Shown: positions 11,776 through 23,474 of the stretch, one piece after another
Layout: every line of letters starts with the position of its first letter
Numbering within the stretch: the stretch's first letter is position 1
Source of the DNA: Kitagawia praeruptora
Lineage: Eukaryota > Streptophyta > Magnoliopsida > Apiales > Apiaceae
Length of the DNA: 64,000 nt
Direction of reading: 5' to 3'
Assembly: GCA_037693485.1 (NCBI GenBank)
Contig: CM075345.1
Coordinates: 86,386,001 to 86,450,000, forward strand
The notes under the pieces: generated by a model
What the model was told of the DNA's origin: nothing
The model's database searches: none
Seen by the model: the letters and a program-made list of their open reading frames with translations, nothing else
Translations under genes and position numbers: made by a program

Positions 11776-14700
11776 TACCTTTGTGTTTGCAGGGCAAAGA
11801 AAGTGAAAAGAAGGTCATGTGGATTTTGGACAATGGATGCTCAAATCATATGACTGGTGATATGGCCCTGCTATCACAGTATGAGGAAAAGGCTAGCCCA
11901 ATGGTTGCTTTTGGAGATGACAGCATGAGTAACACATTGGGATATGGCAAGTTGAAAGTTGGTAATGTCATCATTGAAGATGTAGCACTAGTCAAGGGGC
12001 TCAAGCATAATCTGCTAAGTGTTTGTCAGTTTACTGATAGGGGATTCAAGGTGGATTTTGATAAAGATGAATGTTTGATCACCCACAAGAAGACTGGTGA
12101 TTTTGCTCTATCTGGAGTAAGAAAGGGAAGCCTGTTTGTAGCCAATATGGACTCTGCAAACAAGGACAAAATTTGTTGCTTTTATTCAAAAGCATCAAAT
12201 GAAGATTGTTGGCTGTGGCACAAGAAATTATCACACCTGAACTTCAGAGCCATTAATTCTCTAGTCAAAAGAGAGTTAGTGAGAGGCATGCCTACACTTA
12301 AATTCTGCCAAGAAGGAATGTGTGGGGCTTGTCAAAAAGGAAAAATGAAAAGATCAAGCCACAAGTCAAAGACAGTGACATCAATAACCAAGCCCCTACA
12401 ACTCATTCATATGGATTTGTTTGGGCCCGTCAATATTATGTCACTAGGAAGAAAGAAGTATGCCTTGGTGATGGTTGATGATTTTACGAGGTATACATGG
12501 GTGGAATTTTTAGCATCAAAAGATGAGGCTCCACAAGTAATCATTGAGCATATAAAGAGAGTTGACAAGGAAGCAAAGGCCAACAATGCAAGTGTGACTA
12601 CATTGAGAAGTGACAATGGAACAGAGTTCAGAAAGAATAGAACTCTAATTGAGGCTGCTAGAACAATGTTACTTGATGCAAAGATGCCTACATATTTTTG
12701 GGCTGAGGCTGTGAGCACTGCATGCTATATCCTGAACAGAACTCTCATCAACAAAAACACTAGAAAGACATCTTACAATTTGATGACTGGAAAGAAGCCT
12801 ACTCTAAAGTATGTTCATACTTTTGGAAGCAAATGCTTTGTGTTAAAGGACAATTCAGAATATATTGGTAAGTTTGATGCAAAGGCATTTGAAGGAATTT
12901 TTCTTGGCTACTCTATGGAAAGAATTGCATACAAAGTTTATGTCATCAGTCAAAAGAAAATTATGGAAAGCACAGATGTGACATTTGATGACAGCAAACT
13001 ACCTGGACTAGAAGAAGCCAATGATGAAGATAAAGATCCATTAAGGTTTGATAATATAGATGATTCTGATGAAGAGATTGAAACTGGAGTTGAAACTCAA
13101 GTTCAACAAACTTAAGTGAATGATGATACAAGAGAAGAATTTGTGCCAATCAATAGTGAAGAAACAAGCATCCAAGACACACCTGTGAGTAGTGACAACT
13201 TCACAGGGGGAGGAAATGAGAATGACCATGATGTGGATGATGAAGCAACATCAAGAATGAGAAATCAGGCTGAGCACTCAAGGAAATGGGATAGATCACA
13301 CACTGCAGAGCAAATCATTGGAGATCCTAATGCAGGAGTAAGGACTAGGAGAGCAACTCAGAATGAGTGCCTCTATGGCTGTTTTCTATCACAAGTTGAG
13401 CGTAAGAAACTTGATGATGTACTGTTGGATCCAAATTGGATTATTGTTATGCAAGAGGAGCTGAATCAATTTGAAAGGAACAAAGTATGGGAACTTGTGC
13501 CTGCACCAAAGAATAGAACCATTGTTGGAACAAAATGGGTTCTAAAGAATAAGATGGATGAAGATGGTGTACTAGTAAGAAACAAAGCAAGGTTGGTTGC
13601 AAAAGGATACTCTCAACAGGAAGGCATTGATTATGATGAGACATTTGCTCCTGTTGCTAGATTGGAAGCCATCAGAATATTCTTGGCATTTGCTGCTCAT
13701 TCAAACTTTAAAGTTTATCAAATGGATGTCAAGAGTGCATTTCTGAATGGAGAATTGGAAGAAGAAGTTTATGTGCAACAACCACCTGGCTTTGAGGATC
13801 CACACTTCCCAGAATTTGTCTACAGATTGCTTAAGGCATTGTATGGACTTAAGCAGGCTCCAAGAGCATGGTATGATACCTTATCACAATTTCTTCTTGA
13901 GAATCAATTCACTAGAGGCACATTGGACAAGACACTGTTTTACAAGAAGCATGGTGATGATCTTATCCTAGTTCAGATCTATGTAGATGATATCATTTTT
14001 GGTTCTACAAATGAGAAGTTGTGTGAGAAATTTTCTAAACTCATGCAGAGCAGATATGAGATGAGTATGATGGGAGAGTTGACATTCTTTCTTGGGTTGT
14101 AAGTTAGTCAGAGAAAGGATGGTATCTTTATCAGTCAGACCAAGTACATCAAGGATCTATTGAAGAAGTTTGACTTGGAAGATTGCTCACCTGCAAAGAC
14201 ACCCATGGCCACTGCAACTAAATTGGATGAAGATGCTAAAGGCAAGAAAGTAGACATCTCAGTCTACAGAGGCATGGTTGGTTCTCTACTCTACCTCACT
14301 GCAAGTAGGCCAGACATCATGTTTGCTACATGCTTGTGTGCAAGGTTTCAATCAAACCCAAAAGAATCACATTTGATTGCTATAAAAAGGATCTTTAAAT
14401 ATCTGAAGGGCACTCCAAACTTGGGACTATGGTATCCTAAGGACACAGGGTTCAATCTGGTTGGTTATTCTGATGCTGATTATGCTGGATGCAGAGTGGA
14501 TAGGAAAAGCACCTCAGGTAACTACCAGTTTCTTGGACAAAGGTTAGTCTCTTGGTATAGCAAGAAACAACAATCTGTGTCAACTTCTACAGCTGAGGCT
14601 GAATACATAGCTGCTGGAAGTTGCTGTGCTCAAGTGCTTTGGATTAGAAATCAACTTAGAGATTATGGACTTGTGTTGGAAAGAATTCCAATCATGTGTG

Positions 14701-14933
14701 ACAACACAAGTGCAATCTCTATAGTTGCCAATCCTGTCAATCATTCTAGGACAAAGCACATTGACATCAGATATCATTTCATAAGGGAACATGCAACTAA
14801 TAGAACCATTGAGTTGCATTATGTTTCTACAGATAAACAACTAGCTGATATATTCACTAAGCCATTAGATGAAGCCACCTTCACAAGGTTGCTTAGTGAG
14901 ATTGGAATGATGAATTCTTCAGATTCTGGCTAG
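11754..14933 (+). pseudogene. pol of the plus-strand copia element (protease, integrase, RT, RNase H)
   Basis: One frame from about 11793 to TAG 14931-14933, cut by TAA at 13113-13115 and 14100-14102. Protease: WILDNGCSNHMTGD, with Asn in the D-S/T-G triad. Integrase: HKKLSHLNF and CGACQKGK zinc motif, then HMDLFGPV and LRSDNGTEF. This is followed directly by KNRTLIEA: compared with the first element about 30 residues, including the catalytic Glu, are missing, so the integrase is dead. RT: ARLVAKGYSQQEGIDYDETF, DVKSAFLNGELEEEVY, the YVDDIIFGST active site intact. RNase H: SDADYAGC, STAEAEYIAA, KHIDIRYHFIRE, LADIFTKPL. The frame begins with a TTG codon and no ATG context, so Pol must arise by frameshifting or splicing. 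Domain calls are near certain. Confidence 0.94.
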
Positions 14934-15778
14934 GTGAATATAGCATCTAGATTGTTGCAGCAGTAAACACTTACTTTATCTAAATTCTCAATATTTTTGG
15001 AGTAAGTGTTGGTTGAAATATGATTTATAAATATTTCAAATCTGTTGCATATTTGGAAAATCATATTCTCTTGTTAACTTGAAATTTCTATGGAATTTTG
15101 AGAAAATCACTGTTTAATTTGCTAGAATATTCGTGAATGAATATGGCTGGTAAATTTTGAAAAGATAGTGAAAATTGAGTTTCTATGAGTATAATTCGAC
15201 AAGTCAGACTTCTCAAGTGATTCACTATTCGACATCTCTAACAAGTCTCTTTAGAGCACTCTCGAGTTCTCGAATAGAGTCTTTTAGAGTTCTCGAATAG
15301 AGGTTTTCCTGACTTCTCGAATATAGTGTTTTAGTTCTCGATTGACTGAGTTCTCGAATACTATATTTGAGTTCTCGAATCATTTGAAAAGGCTGATTTC
15401 TCGCTGAATTTTAACCGATTTTGGATTTTTATTCAGAATTCAGAATTACTCATAAAAACATATTTTACCTAATTTAGATTTACTTCTAAGTTAGATAACT
15501 GCCAGCTGTGAGTTACAACCTGCTTGAGTTATCGAATAAGCCTTTCTTGACTTCTCGAATAGTTGTTTTCTACTTCTCGAATGCCTGACTTGTCGATACA
15601 GAACATACATCTAATCGACAATTCAAGTACTTTATACTTTTACAATTTCACATCTATTCGATTCATTTCATTCGATTTCTCAAGCATCCAAACTCCCAAA
15701 ACCTCTAAAACCCCAACTGCAAAAGCTAAATTTCTTCTTCAACCTTCAATTTCTTCTCTCTCTCTCTCTCACACACAA
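14934..15778 (+). promoter_or_regulatory. Spacer between pol and ORF3 with inverted LTR-type motifs and a gene-like leader
   Basis: No coding sequence is seen. From about 15190 to 15600 there are nine or more copies of ttctcgaat or close variants, the reverse complement of the attcgagaa motif in the LTR, plus a few forward TTCGA copies near 15193 and 15228. From about 15700 to 15778 the sequence becomes C/T-rich (ttcttctctctctctctc) and ends acacacaaATGGC, which looks like a plant 5' leader and a good start context. A TATA-like tactttatac lies near 15627. An internal promoter or a spliced subgenomic RNA for ORF3 is an inference. Confidence 0.55.
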
Positions 15779-18700
15779 ATGGCAACAGTAAAGTTCAACA
15801 CCAATTTCATTGCTCTAACTAGTGATGTTGAAGCACCTAACGCCAATTTCAAGTGCTTTGTGAAGTGGATGTCTGAATCGTACATCAAGAATGCTCTATC
15901 TGTTAACCCAACTCTGTATCTCGACATTCTAGAACAGTTTTGGCAGTCTGCTACAGTGGAGGTGGTGGCTCTTGACTCTGCAATAACCTCGTACATCATC
16001 TACTGCAAGATTCAAGACAAAAATATCACTATCACCACAGAGGATATGAATGAGGCACTTGGGATGGGTACCAAAGGAGAGGTGTATGACCCACTTGCTA
16101 AAAATGCTGAATTGGAAGACTTCTTTGATTTCATCAAATATGCAGACAGAATCAGTCTTGGGCACTTGAACAGGAAGCATTTGAGGAAAGAATGGAGTTA
16201 TGTGTTTGCTACACTTCTTCAAGTCTTCACTGCAAGAAAATCCAGCTATAACCAAATCAGTACTCCTGCACAGCAAATAGGCTATGCCTTAGCTTATGGA
16301 AAGAAGATAGACGTTGGTCTCATCATTCTGCAGGAGCTGTATGGGAGACTTGGTAAGAATTCAGCCAAGAGAGGTAATGAAATTTTCTTCCCTCGTTTTA
16401 TTCAATCTGTCCTTAATTTCTTAGATGATAAATTGATTGAATTAGATGGGATGAATAAAAATAGGATAGGCTATCCTAAATCCATGACCAAACTCATTTT
16501 TGGTAATTTGGAGACTATGAATGATGTGGATGTAAGACTTAACATAACTCCCCATATGGAGAGTTTGTTCAGAACTTACCCCCACAACATGCCAACATTT
16601 GCCTCTAAGTCTGAGTTAGCTAAGCCCAAGCAAGTAGAACAAAATGCTAACCCAGGGCTAGCTAACCAACCCTCTCAACCAAACATTCTACCAATCATTG
16701 AGCCAACTGCATCATCCTCTCAAAAGGGTGATGTTAGTAAAAAGAAGAGAAAGGAAGTAATGTCTGCACCCTTAAATATTCTATCTGAAGCAGCATTAGC
16801 TGTTGAACTAGGTCTAGAAAGTGAGGAACCAGAGTCACCCTTACTAAGGCCAAAGAAGAAGAAGAAAACTAAGACCACCTCTTCAGTCACACAAATGACT
16901 GAAGTTGTAAAATCAGGGGCAAACAGCTCACTAGATGTATCCTCTCAACAGGGTGCATCTATAGAATCAAGCATCCTCCCTAATGCACCTTCTTGTATTG
17001 AGTCAGCACATGGGAGTGATAAGGCTGGCACTACACTGAGTGGAGAGCACATCACACTTGAAACTCCCTTTATCTCTCAGGGGGAGTTGCCAAAATCTAC
17101 TCTACAACACACTTCTCTTCCAGAATCTTCATCTCAAATTTCTTTGGAGCCTGTAATTCAAGAAATTGAAGAGCAAGGCATTGATCACCAAGAATCCTTT
17201 TCTCTTGGTGAGCCAATTGACTCAAGTGACTTAGTGCATGACACTTTGCTCACCACCCAGGACCCACATTTAGATGGTGAGGGAATGCATGCTGGGGCAT
17301 CTCCTAATGACACCATCACAAACACAGAGGTTCCACTAGTTTTCACTAGAGACTTTGTGCCTGTGTCAACTGTTGGTGTAACTCATCCCACTTCTGTGGA
17401 GACACCAGTAGTAGAGTCAATCCATCCGGTTACAGAAGTTGCATCTATAACTGAGGAGTCTAGCTTGCCTAGCTCTAGCTCTGACTTTATGTCACAATGG
17501 TTGAAGCCTGTGCACCATGATAGTGCTTCAGGATCAGGGTCTGTTCCACAACAATTGACGGTTGAAGCACTTCAAAGCTTAATTGTGGATCAGATCCATG
17601 AGTTCACAAAGATTGCACAGCACCTCCTCACTGCCAACCTGCCCAATCCTGACTATGAAGCTATTCTCATGTGCCATAAAGAGGATGTGGAGCTACAGCA
17701 GTCCAAAATTGTGGATGAGTCTGAGAGAGAAGGCAATGTAGATGCCTGGCTTCAAGGAAAATATGACATTCCTCTCAGAGAAGGCCTACAGTACCTCAGA
17801 GAAGAGTACATCACTTCACTAGGGTCCAATGCCAAATCTCTCACCCCTAGTGCTGTGTATGAAGCAGTCAATGACAGTTACAAGGGAATTCTCAAAGCTA
17901 CACACTACCTTGGCAAGGGTCTAAAGACAGAAGTCACAGAAGTCTGTACAGCCATAACCAAGGAGGTGCATGAGTTAAAAAGAGCTTTTGATTCCAAATG
18001 CCCTCAACTGGAGACTGTGGTCAAGGAAATTCTAGCCTGCAAGTCTAGCTATATCAAAATGGACAATGGCTTGGCCCTTCTCAAAGATACTGTCACGGGG
18101 CTGGGGCATAAGTTTCAATCTCTGTTTGATCAAACCACAGACTCAAATGCCATGCTGAGAACAATGTTCAAGAATCAATATGGGGATAAGCTGGTAACTG
18201 AGGTCCCTGTTAATGACATGACCAAGTATGAAGTCCAAAGACTCAAGGATCAATCACTCTCTGGCTTCAGGGCACATGAGCTATTCACTAAAGTGGATAC
18301 TCTTAAAAAGGAGGTGGCTACTCTCACTAAGTCCAATGCTCATCTTACAGACAAGGTTGCCCTTCTCAATGATCAGTTGGACACTCAAGCAACCACCACA
18401 GCTGATGTTCTTCTGCATCAACAATCTATGTTGGCTGCTATGATGAAGCATATGGGTCTTCCTCTCCCTGATGATTCTTCAAACCCAAAGGTCAATTCTA
18501 AAGCCTCTGTGCCTGACAACAAGCCTAAGGGGGAGAAAAGGTTAAGAAACTCAAATCCAAAGGGGGAGAAACCTAAGGAGAAGGGCATATAGATAAATGA
18601 GGGTGGTCACCAAAGAGCTTCAAAATCTATAACCAATGTGCCAGGCAAAGGAAAAACAAAGGTTGATGAGCCTCCTACCTCACTACCAGTTGTTACTCTA

Positions 18701-20540
18701 CCAACTGTGCATGTCATTACTCCTGGTGGTTAGAAGCAATCTATCACAACCACAGTGGTTACAGGGAGTATGCCATCTGACAAACCTCCATCCTCCATAT
18801 CTAAAAGTGCCAAGCCTATAGAAGTCAAAGTTATTACTGAGGCCAAGCTACAAGAAGTTGCTAACTCAAATGTTTATCATGATAAAGCCTTCTTGGAGTT
18901 TCTGAAAGCCACAAGGGAACAGGCTGGTGACACTTAGTTCTATCTGAGGGAGTTGAAGGAGCAGATTGACTACATCACTGTCATCCCCAAGAAAGTCAAT
19001 AATTTATGGTTCAAGGAGATAGTGATGATATCCAAATCAAAGATATGGCATCTAACATACAAGACTCTACAAGCCCTAAAACACTCAGAGATAGATGCCA
19101 TACTTGAGCTTATTGAGAAGAGCAATGAGAACAACAAAAGTCTGTTTGATGATTTGAGGAATGGCCAACCTTCAAGGCTGCCAGAAGTGATCAAGAAGCC
19201 ATGGACAATCATCTATCAGTCTGGCACCAAAATTGAAGACATCAAGCAATTGGTCATTCCCCATGATCTCACTTCTCGAAATCACAGACTGGTCATTGCT
19301 ATCATTGATCAACTACAGAAGAAGGTTGGAGCCAGAAATACTGAAGATATTGAAGCACTGCACATTCTCAGATCTTTTATAGCAACTGGTGAAACTCCAG
19401 AGAGGACCTAGGAGAAATAAGGATGATGACTCTGAAGACAAAAGTGATGGGAGGAGGAGACATCACAGGAGAGATAAGGGTGATGAAGATGAGAAGAAGA
19501 AGAAGGATGACAAGAATAAGAAAGATGGTGATGACCAAGGAAAAGTCTATGAGAAGAAGATTGGAAAATAGCAAGCCTTAGGCATTGCTAGCAGTAACCT
19601 CACCACAACACAAGACTCTGAGTCTAGGGTGAATACTGTTAGTAATGACCTACCAAAATCTGATTCAATGGCTTCTGCAACTGTTTTGCCACCTCAAGAA
19701 GAGAAGAAGATTCAAGCCAAGAAACCATGTGTATGTTTCAGAAAGCAAATTGCTAATGGAACACTACTATGGTCTACCAACAAAGGTCAAAGATTTCAGC
19801 CAAGCAACCATGTAAAAAGGATCAAATTCAAACAAGCTGCAAGGAAACCAAGGCTATCCAAATCAAGGACTCTGACAATTTATCCAGGATTGAAACTCCA
19901 ACCACTTGATGAAGACTTTGATATAGACCAACTACAATTCCTAAGAGCTCAGAGAATCTATCATGTTGCCATTATTGATGATTGCCTAGAAGTCAAATAT
20001 ACTGATGGAAGAGAGGAGAAATTCAGACAAGGGCAGTGTCAAAAGTATGGCAAGTTGGATGACATAGAAAGGATGATTGCACTATTGGATGCTAATGACA
20101 AAGTGGAAAGGGTTTGGAAACTGGAGCTAGCTGCTTTTGTAAAGATGAAAAGAGATCATGATGAAGAGATAAGGAAGGGATGCCTTGAGAGATGGATAGA
20201 AAGGAAGAAGGAAATTGATAGACTGGAAGCTGAAGCAGAAAAGCTAAGGGCAAAAGGATTGTGTAGAGTTCAGTTCAATCCCTATTTGGTGAAGTATAGG
20301 AGAAGAAATGGAGAGCATGTCAATATAAGAATGGACCTACTCAATCACGATCCTGCCAACATTCTGAAGCCAGTACTTGAAGATTTCAAGAATTCTATTC
20401 TGCTTGAAGAGTTGGATGCCTTAGCTGAGATCATAAAGGCCATGGATGAGAATGCAAGAAAGGAGACAGAAAGAAGACAGAAAGCATATGATGATCTACA
20501 AGCCAAGGCAATGGAGATGGAATCAAATGAGAATGGCTAA
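15779..20540 (+). pseudogene. Large third ORF (ORF3) of the copia element, function unknown
   Basis: The frame is open from upstream (15563), but the first ATG, with a good plant context, is 15779. It runs 937 codons to TAG 18590-18592, then continues in the same frame across TAGs at 18731, 18935 and 19409. It shifts by one base near 19385-19410, passes a TAG at 19569 and ends at TAA 20538-20540; altogether about 1590 codons, longer than pol. Visible parts: an N-terminal globular domain (about residues 1-220; SYIKNALSVNPTLYLDILEQ, FFPRFIQSVLNFLD); a long Ser/Pro/Glu-rich low-complexity middle; a coiled coil near 18290-18450; a Lys/Asp-rich stretch (19420-19560); and a basic then coiled-coil C-terminal domain. 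The N-terminal domain resembles extra ORFs of copia elements known to me from Asteraceae. No transmembrane segment or signal peptide stands out, so an envelope role is not supported. Confidence 0.75.
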
Positions 20541-20684
20541 TATTTCATCATACTGTAAGATTGTTTATCTTGTAATTTCATTCATGTGCTCAATCAATCT
20601 ACATACCTGTACTTTTAAAGTTTTATCTTTATGTATTTTAGGCTTGTTATCAGACATGAAATTGTGACTAAGGGTCTCACTCAC
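20541..20684 (+). other. Short non-coding stretch between ORF3 and the PPT
   Basis: Untranslated AT-rich sequence following the ORF3 stop; nothing recognisable before the polypurine tract. Confidence 0.6.
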
Positions 20685-20698
20685 AATTTGGGGGAGAT
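20685..20698 (+). other. Polypurine tract of the plus-strand copia element
   Basis: aatttgggggagat lies immediately before the 3' LTR start (TG at 20699). It is the expected plus-strand primer. Confidence 0.85.
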
Positions 20699-21951
20699 TG
20701 TTAGTTACAGAGGCATGCATGTATACATCTAATAACAAGCCTAATTGTTTGTAATGCTTTGCATTACTTACATGACCTCTTAACTGAGGGAACCTCTAGT
20801 TGTAGAGTTTCTGTTTGTATTGTACTTGTAGTAGGCATCAAATCCTAGTTGTGTAACTGTACTTATAAAGTCAAGAATAATGCTTGAAAGAAGTTCCAAG
20901 GTTCATGCCTCAAGCAAGAAGATAAAGACTATCAAATAATCACAGTTGGGATTTGAAGAAATGAAGAATTTGCCTAAGTACCAATTCGAGAAGTATATTT
21001 GTCTATTCGAGAAGTCCAGCATTCGAGAAGTCAGGGATTCGATATCTCAAGACACTATTCGATATCTCTGAATACATTGTTCGATATCTCATTCGATATC
21101 TCAGAGATTCGATATGTCTACTACTCTATTCGAGAACTCAAGAAGTCAACAAGTCAAAGTGGTATTCGAGTTCTCAAAGAGTCAACAAGTCAAAGTTCCA
21201 TTTGATATCTCAAGGACTTAGAAAGCTATTCGATATCTCGAGGATTCAATAAGTCAAATGTTCTATTCGACAACTCAAGGAATCCTGATGGAAAAGAGAT
21301 ATTCGAGAAGTGGTTCGACATGTCAATATAACAGTGTTCGGGAACTCAGAGTTATCGATCAAGTCAATTCTAGTTCTCGAATCATCTACTTAGTAACTTC
21401 TCGAATACATTCTTGGAGACAAAATACTGAAGAAATTGTACAAGTCAGAAACCTGCAACAAGCCAATGCACTTTATGGACCACAATCTGTAACGTGCTCT
21501 GGAAAGCCTACAAGGAAGCTTGGAGAGATATAGAAGAGACAAGGGGCTAAAGAAGTGGATCTGAACAGGCTTTGCAAAGTCAAATCTGTAACCGTTTGTA
21601 CACTTACTCAAAAAGGATAGACAGACTAGAAAGTAATTTGTTCAGCTACCTTATTTGTAGTAAGTAGGGTGTATCCATGTTCTATAAGGATACAGTCTCA
21701 CTTCCTTAGTCAATTAACTTTGTGAGTCAAGTTTTTCATACGCTGTAAGCTGTATCTCTCAGAGAAAAACGAAGGTGAGAATACTATCATTTGTATTCAC
21801 AGATTGTAGCAACCTTTATCTAATAATACATTAGATTAGAGTGATATTATGTCTTGTGTTGTTCTTTATCCGCACCTTCACTCTTGCACACACAAACACT
21901 TACTTGCTACATAGACTCGAAAAAGAAAAGTTCAAGAATCCATTCACCCCC
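20699..21951 (+). repeat. 3' LTR of the copia element, first 1253 bp
   Basis: It matches the 5' LTR from its TG start to the C-run near the LTR end, where the Athila-like element has inserted. The remaining 39 bp follow at 27766-27804. The rejoined length of about 1292 bp equals the 5' LTR. The TTCGA repeat cluster is kept. Confidence 0.95.
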
Positions 21952-23313
21952 TGATAAGTGGAGTTTATATCCACTTGGAGCGTTCCATATCGGCTTAAAT
22001 TGATTGTCTTGAACTCAAGTTTGTGGTATTTTTGATGTGTTTTGTTTAGTTGTGCAGATTTACGAGAATGTTGACTAAGGTGGATGCTTCTATAATTTTT
22101 GGGGAATTAATTGATTAAAATTCGGATTTCTGAGAAGGGCTTGCGCAGTCTACACTGTTTTGGCCATATCTTGAGTTCTACAACTCCGTTTGAGGCCCGT
22201 AAGCAGTCCACGCGAAGATAACGGAATTCTCTACCATTCTAAAGTGGTCCAGAGGCCCAATTGCAGCTGGAACGTTCCAGAAAATCTGAAGAAAAGACAG
22301 CTGCGAATTTCCCTTTTAAATCAGAATCAGTTTAGGAAACGTACTTCTATTATAATTCTGATTTGGTATTTTCTTGTTGGGCAAGATGTCTAGAGCCTAT
22401 ATAAACACATCCAACCCTTGTAAAATAGATTAAGATCATTAGGAGTAGAACCATTACATATCAATTACTTAGGTTTATTTGTATATTTTCATACTTTGTT
22501 TTTATTATGGTTTCATCAGATCCCATGATGACGAGAGGTTCGATTATGAACTAATCGTTGTCATGGGATTCTAACGGATTTATTTATGGAGCTTTAGTAT
22601 CTTGATGTTTTAAAGATCTGTGTGTGATGTATATCTGATATCCTCGTATGGTTATGCTTAATTGATAGATGCGTCATGAACATCTAATTTGTTAATCTCT
22701 TGTGAAGTGAAAGTGGATCTTGAGATTTAGAACTTGGCATGCTAGCATAGGTTCATAATTGTTATCAATATGATTCGTGGTGTGAGATGAAAATACTTAT
22801 ATTGCCCTATGTGATCTTTATGGATAACTTATTCTTCAACCGTTATGTTTTCAAATTCTATAGACATATAGGGTCTAAGCATAATTGGTGTCTATTCATC
22901 TTCTATCTCTTTTGTGGATGTATGGGTAGTTTGGTATACGTATGCTGACAGGTAGCGTGTACTTGTTTCATGTTGTCCGATCAGATATCATAACCATTGC
23001 ATATAGTGATTAAAGGCGTCAGATCTAAGCAAAGTATTTAATGAAGTTAGGATTCCATGGTTTTTCTTGCAGAAGTAATTAGATTTCAATTCTTGTTAGT
23101 TAGTTAATTTGTAGTTTTGTTAATTTGCTTTTTAGTTAATTTAGATAGTTAAAACCCATATTTGTTATTTGTCTTAGCAGTGCATAATAACCATACATTG
23201 TTGCATAGGTGCGTTTACTGAATTAAAACCATAACCAGATCTCTGTGGGAACGAACTTGACTTATATCTGTATTACTTGTGACCACGTACGCTTGCATGA
23301 TTTAGTAAAAACA
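21952..23313 (+). repeat. 5' LTR of the Athila-like element
   Basis: Starts TGATAAGTGGAG and ends AGTAAAAACA. A strong TATA box (ctatataaacac) is at about 22397-22408, so transcription should begin near 22430. Short ORFs in the LTR (for example 22190-22393) occur in both copies only because the LTR is duplicated. Confidence 0.95.
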
Positions 23314-23319
23314 AGTTTT

Positions 23320-23337
23320 TGGCGCCGCTACCGGGGA
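23320..23337 (+). other. Primer binding site (tRNA-Asp type)
   Basis: TGGCGCCGCTACCGGGGA, six bases after the LTR. It is complementary to the 3' end of plant tRNA-Asp except for two bases in the middle. This PBS type is typical of Athila and related gypsy elements. Confidence 0.82.
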
Positions 23338-23474
23338 TCATCGGTGTTTTATTTTTGGTTTATGTGCTTGTCAATAGTGGTCGTTAGAGTTCACTGACTC
23401 GGATTTCTTTTTCTCATCTATTCTTGCAGTTCGTTGGTGTTTCAGGTACTTGTCAGAGAGCGTTGACGTTGAAG

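Noticed and set aside
15563..15778. 72-codon N-terminal extension of ORF3
   Set aside because: It begins with TTG and translates the CT-rich leader and repeat motifs; ATG 15779 has the better context.
22190..22393. 67-codon ORF, also at 26637-26840
   Set aside because: Duplicated only because it lies in both LTRs of the Athila-like element; upstream of the TATA box.
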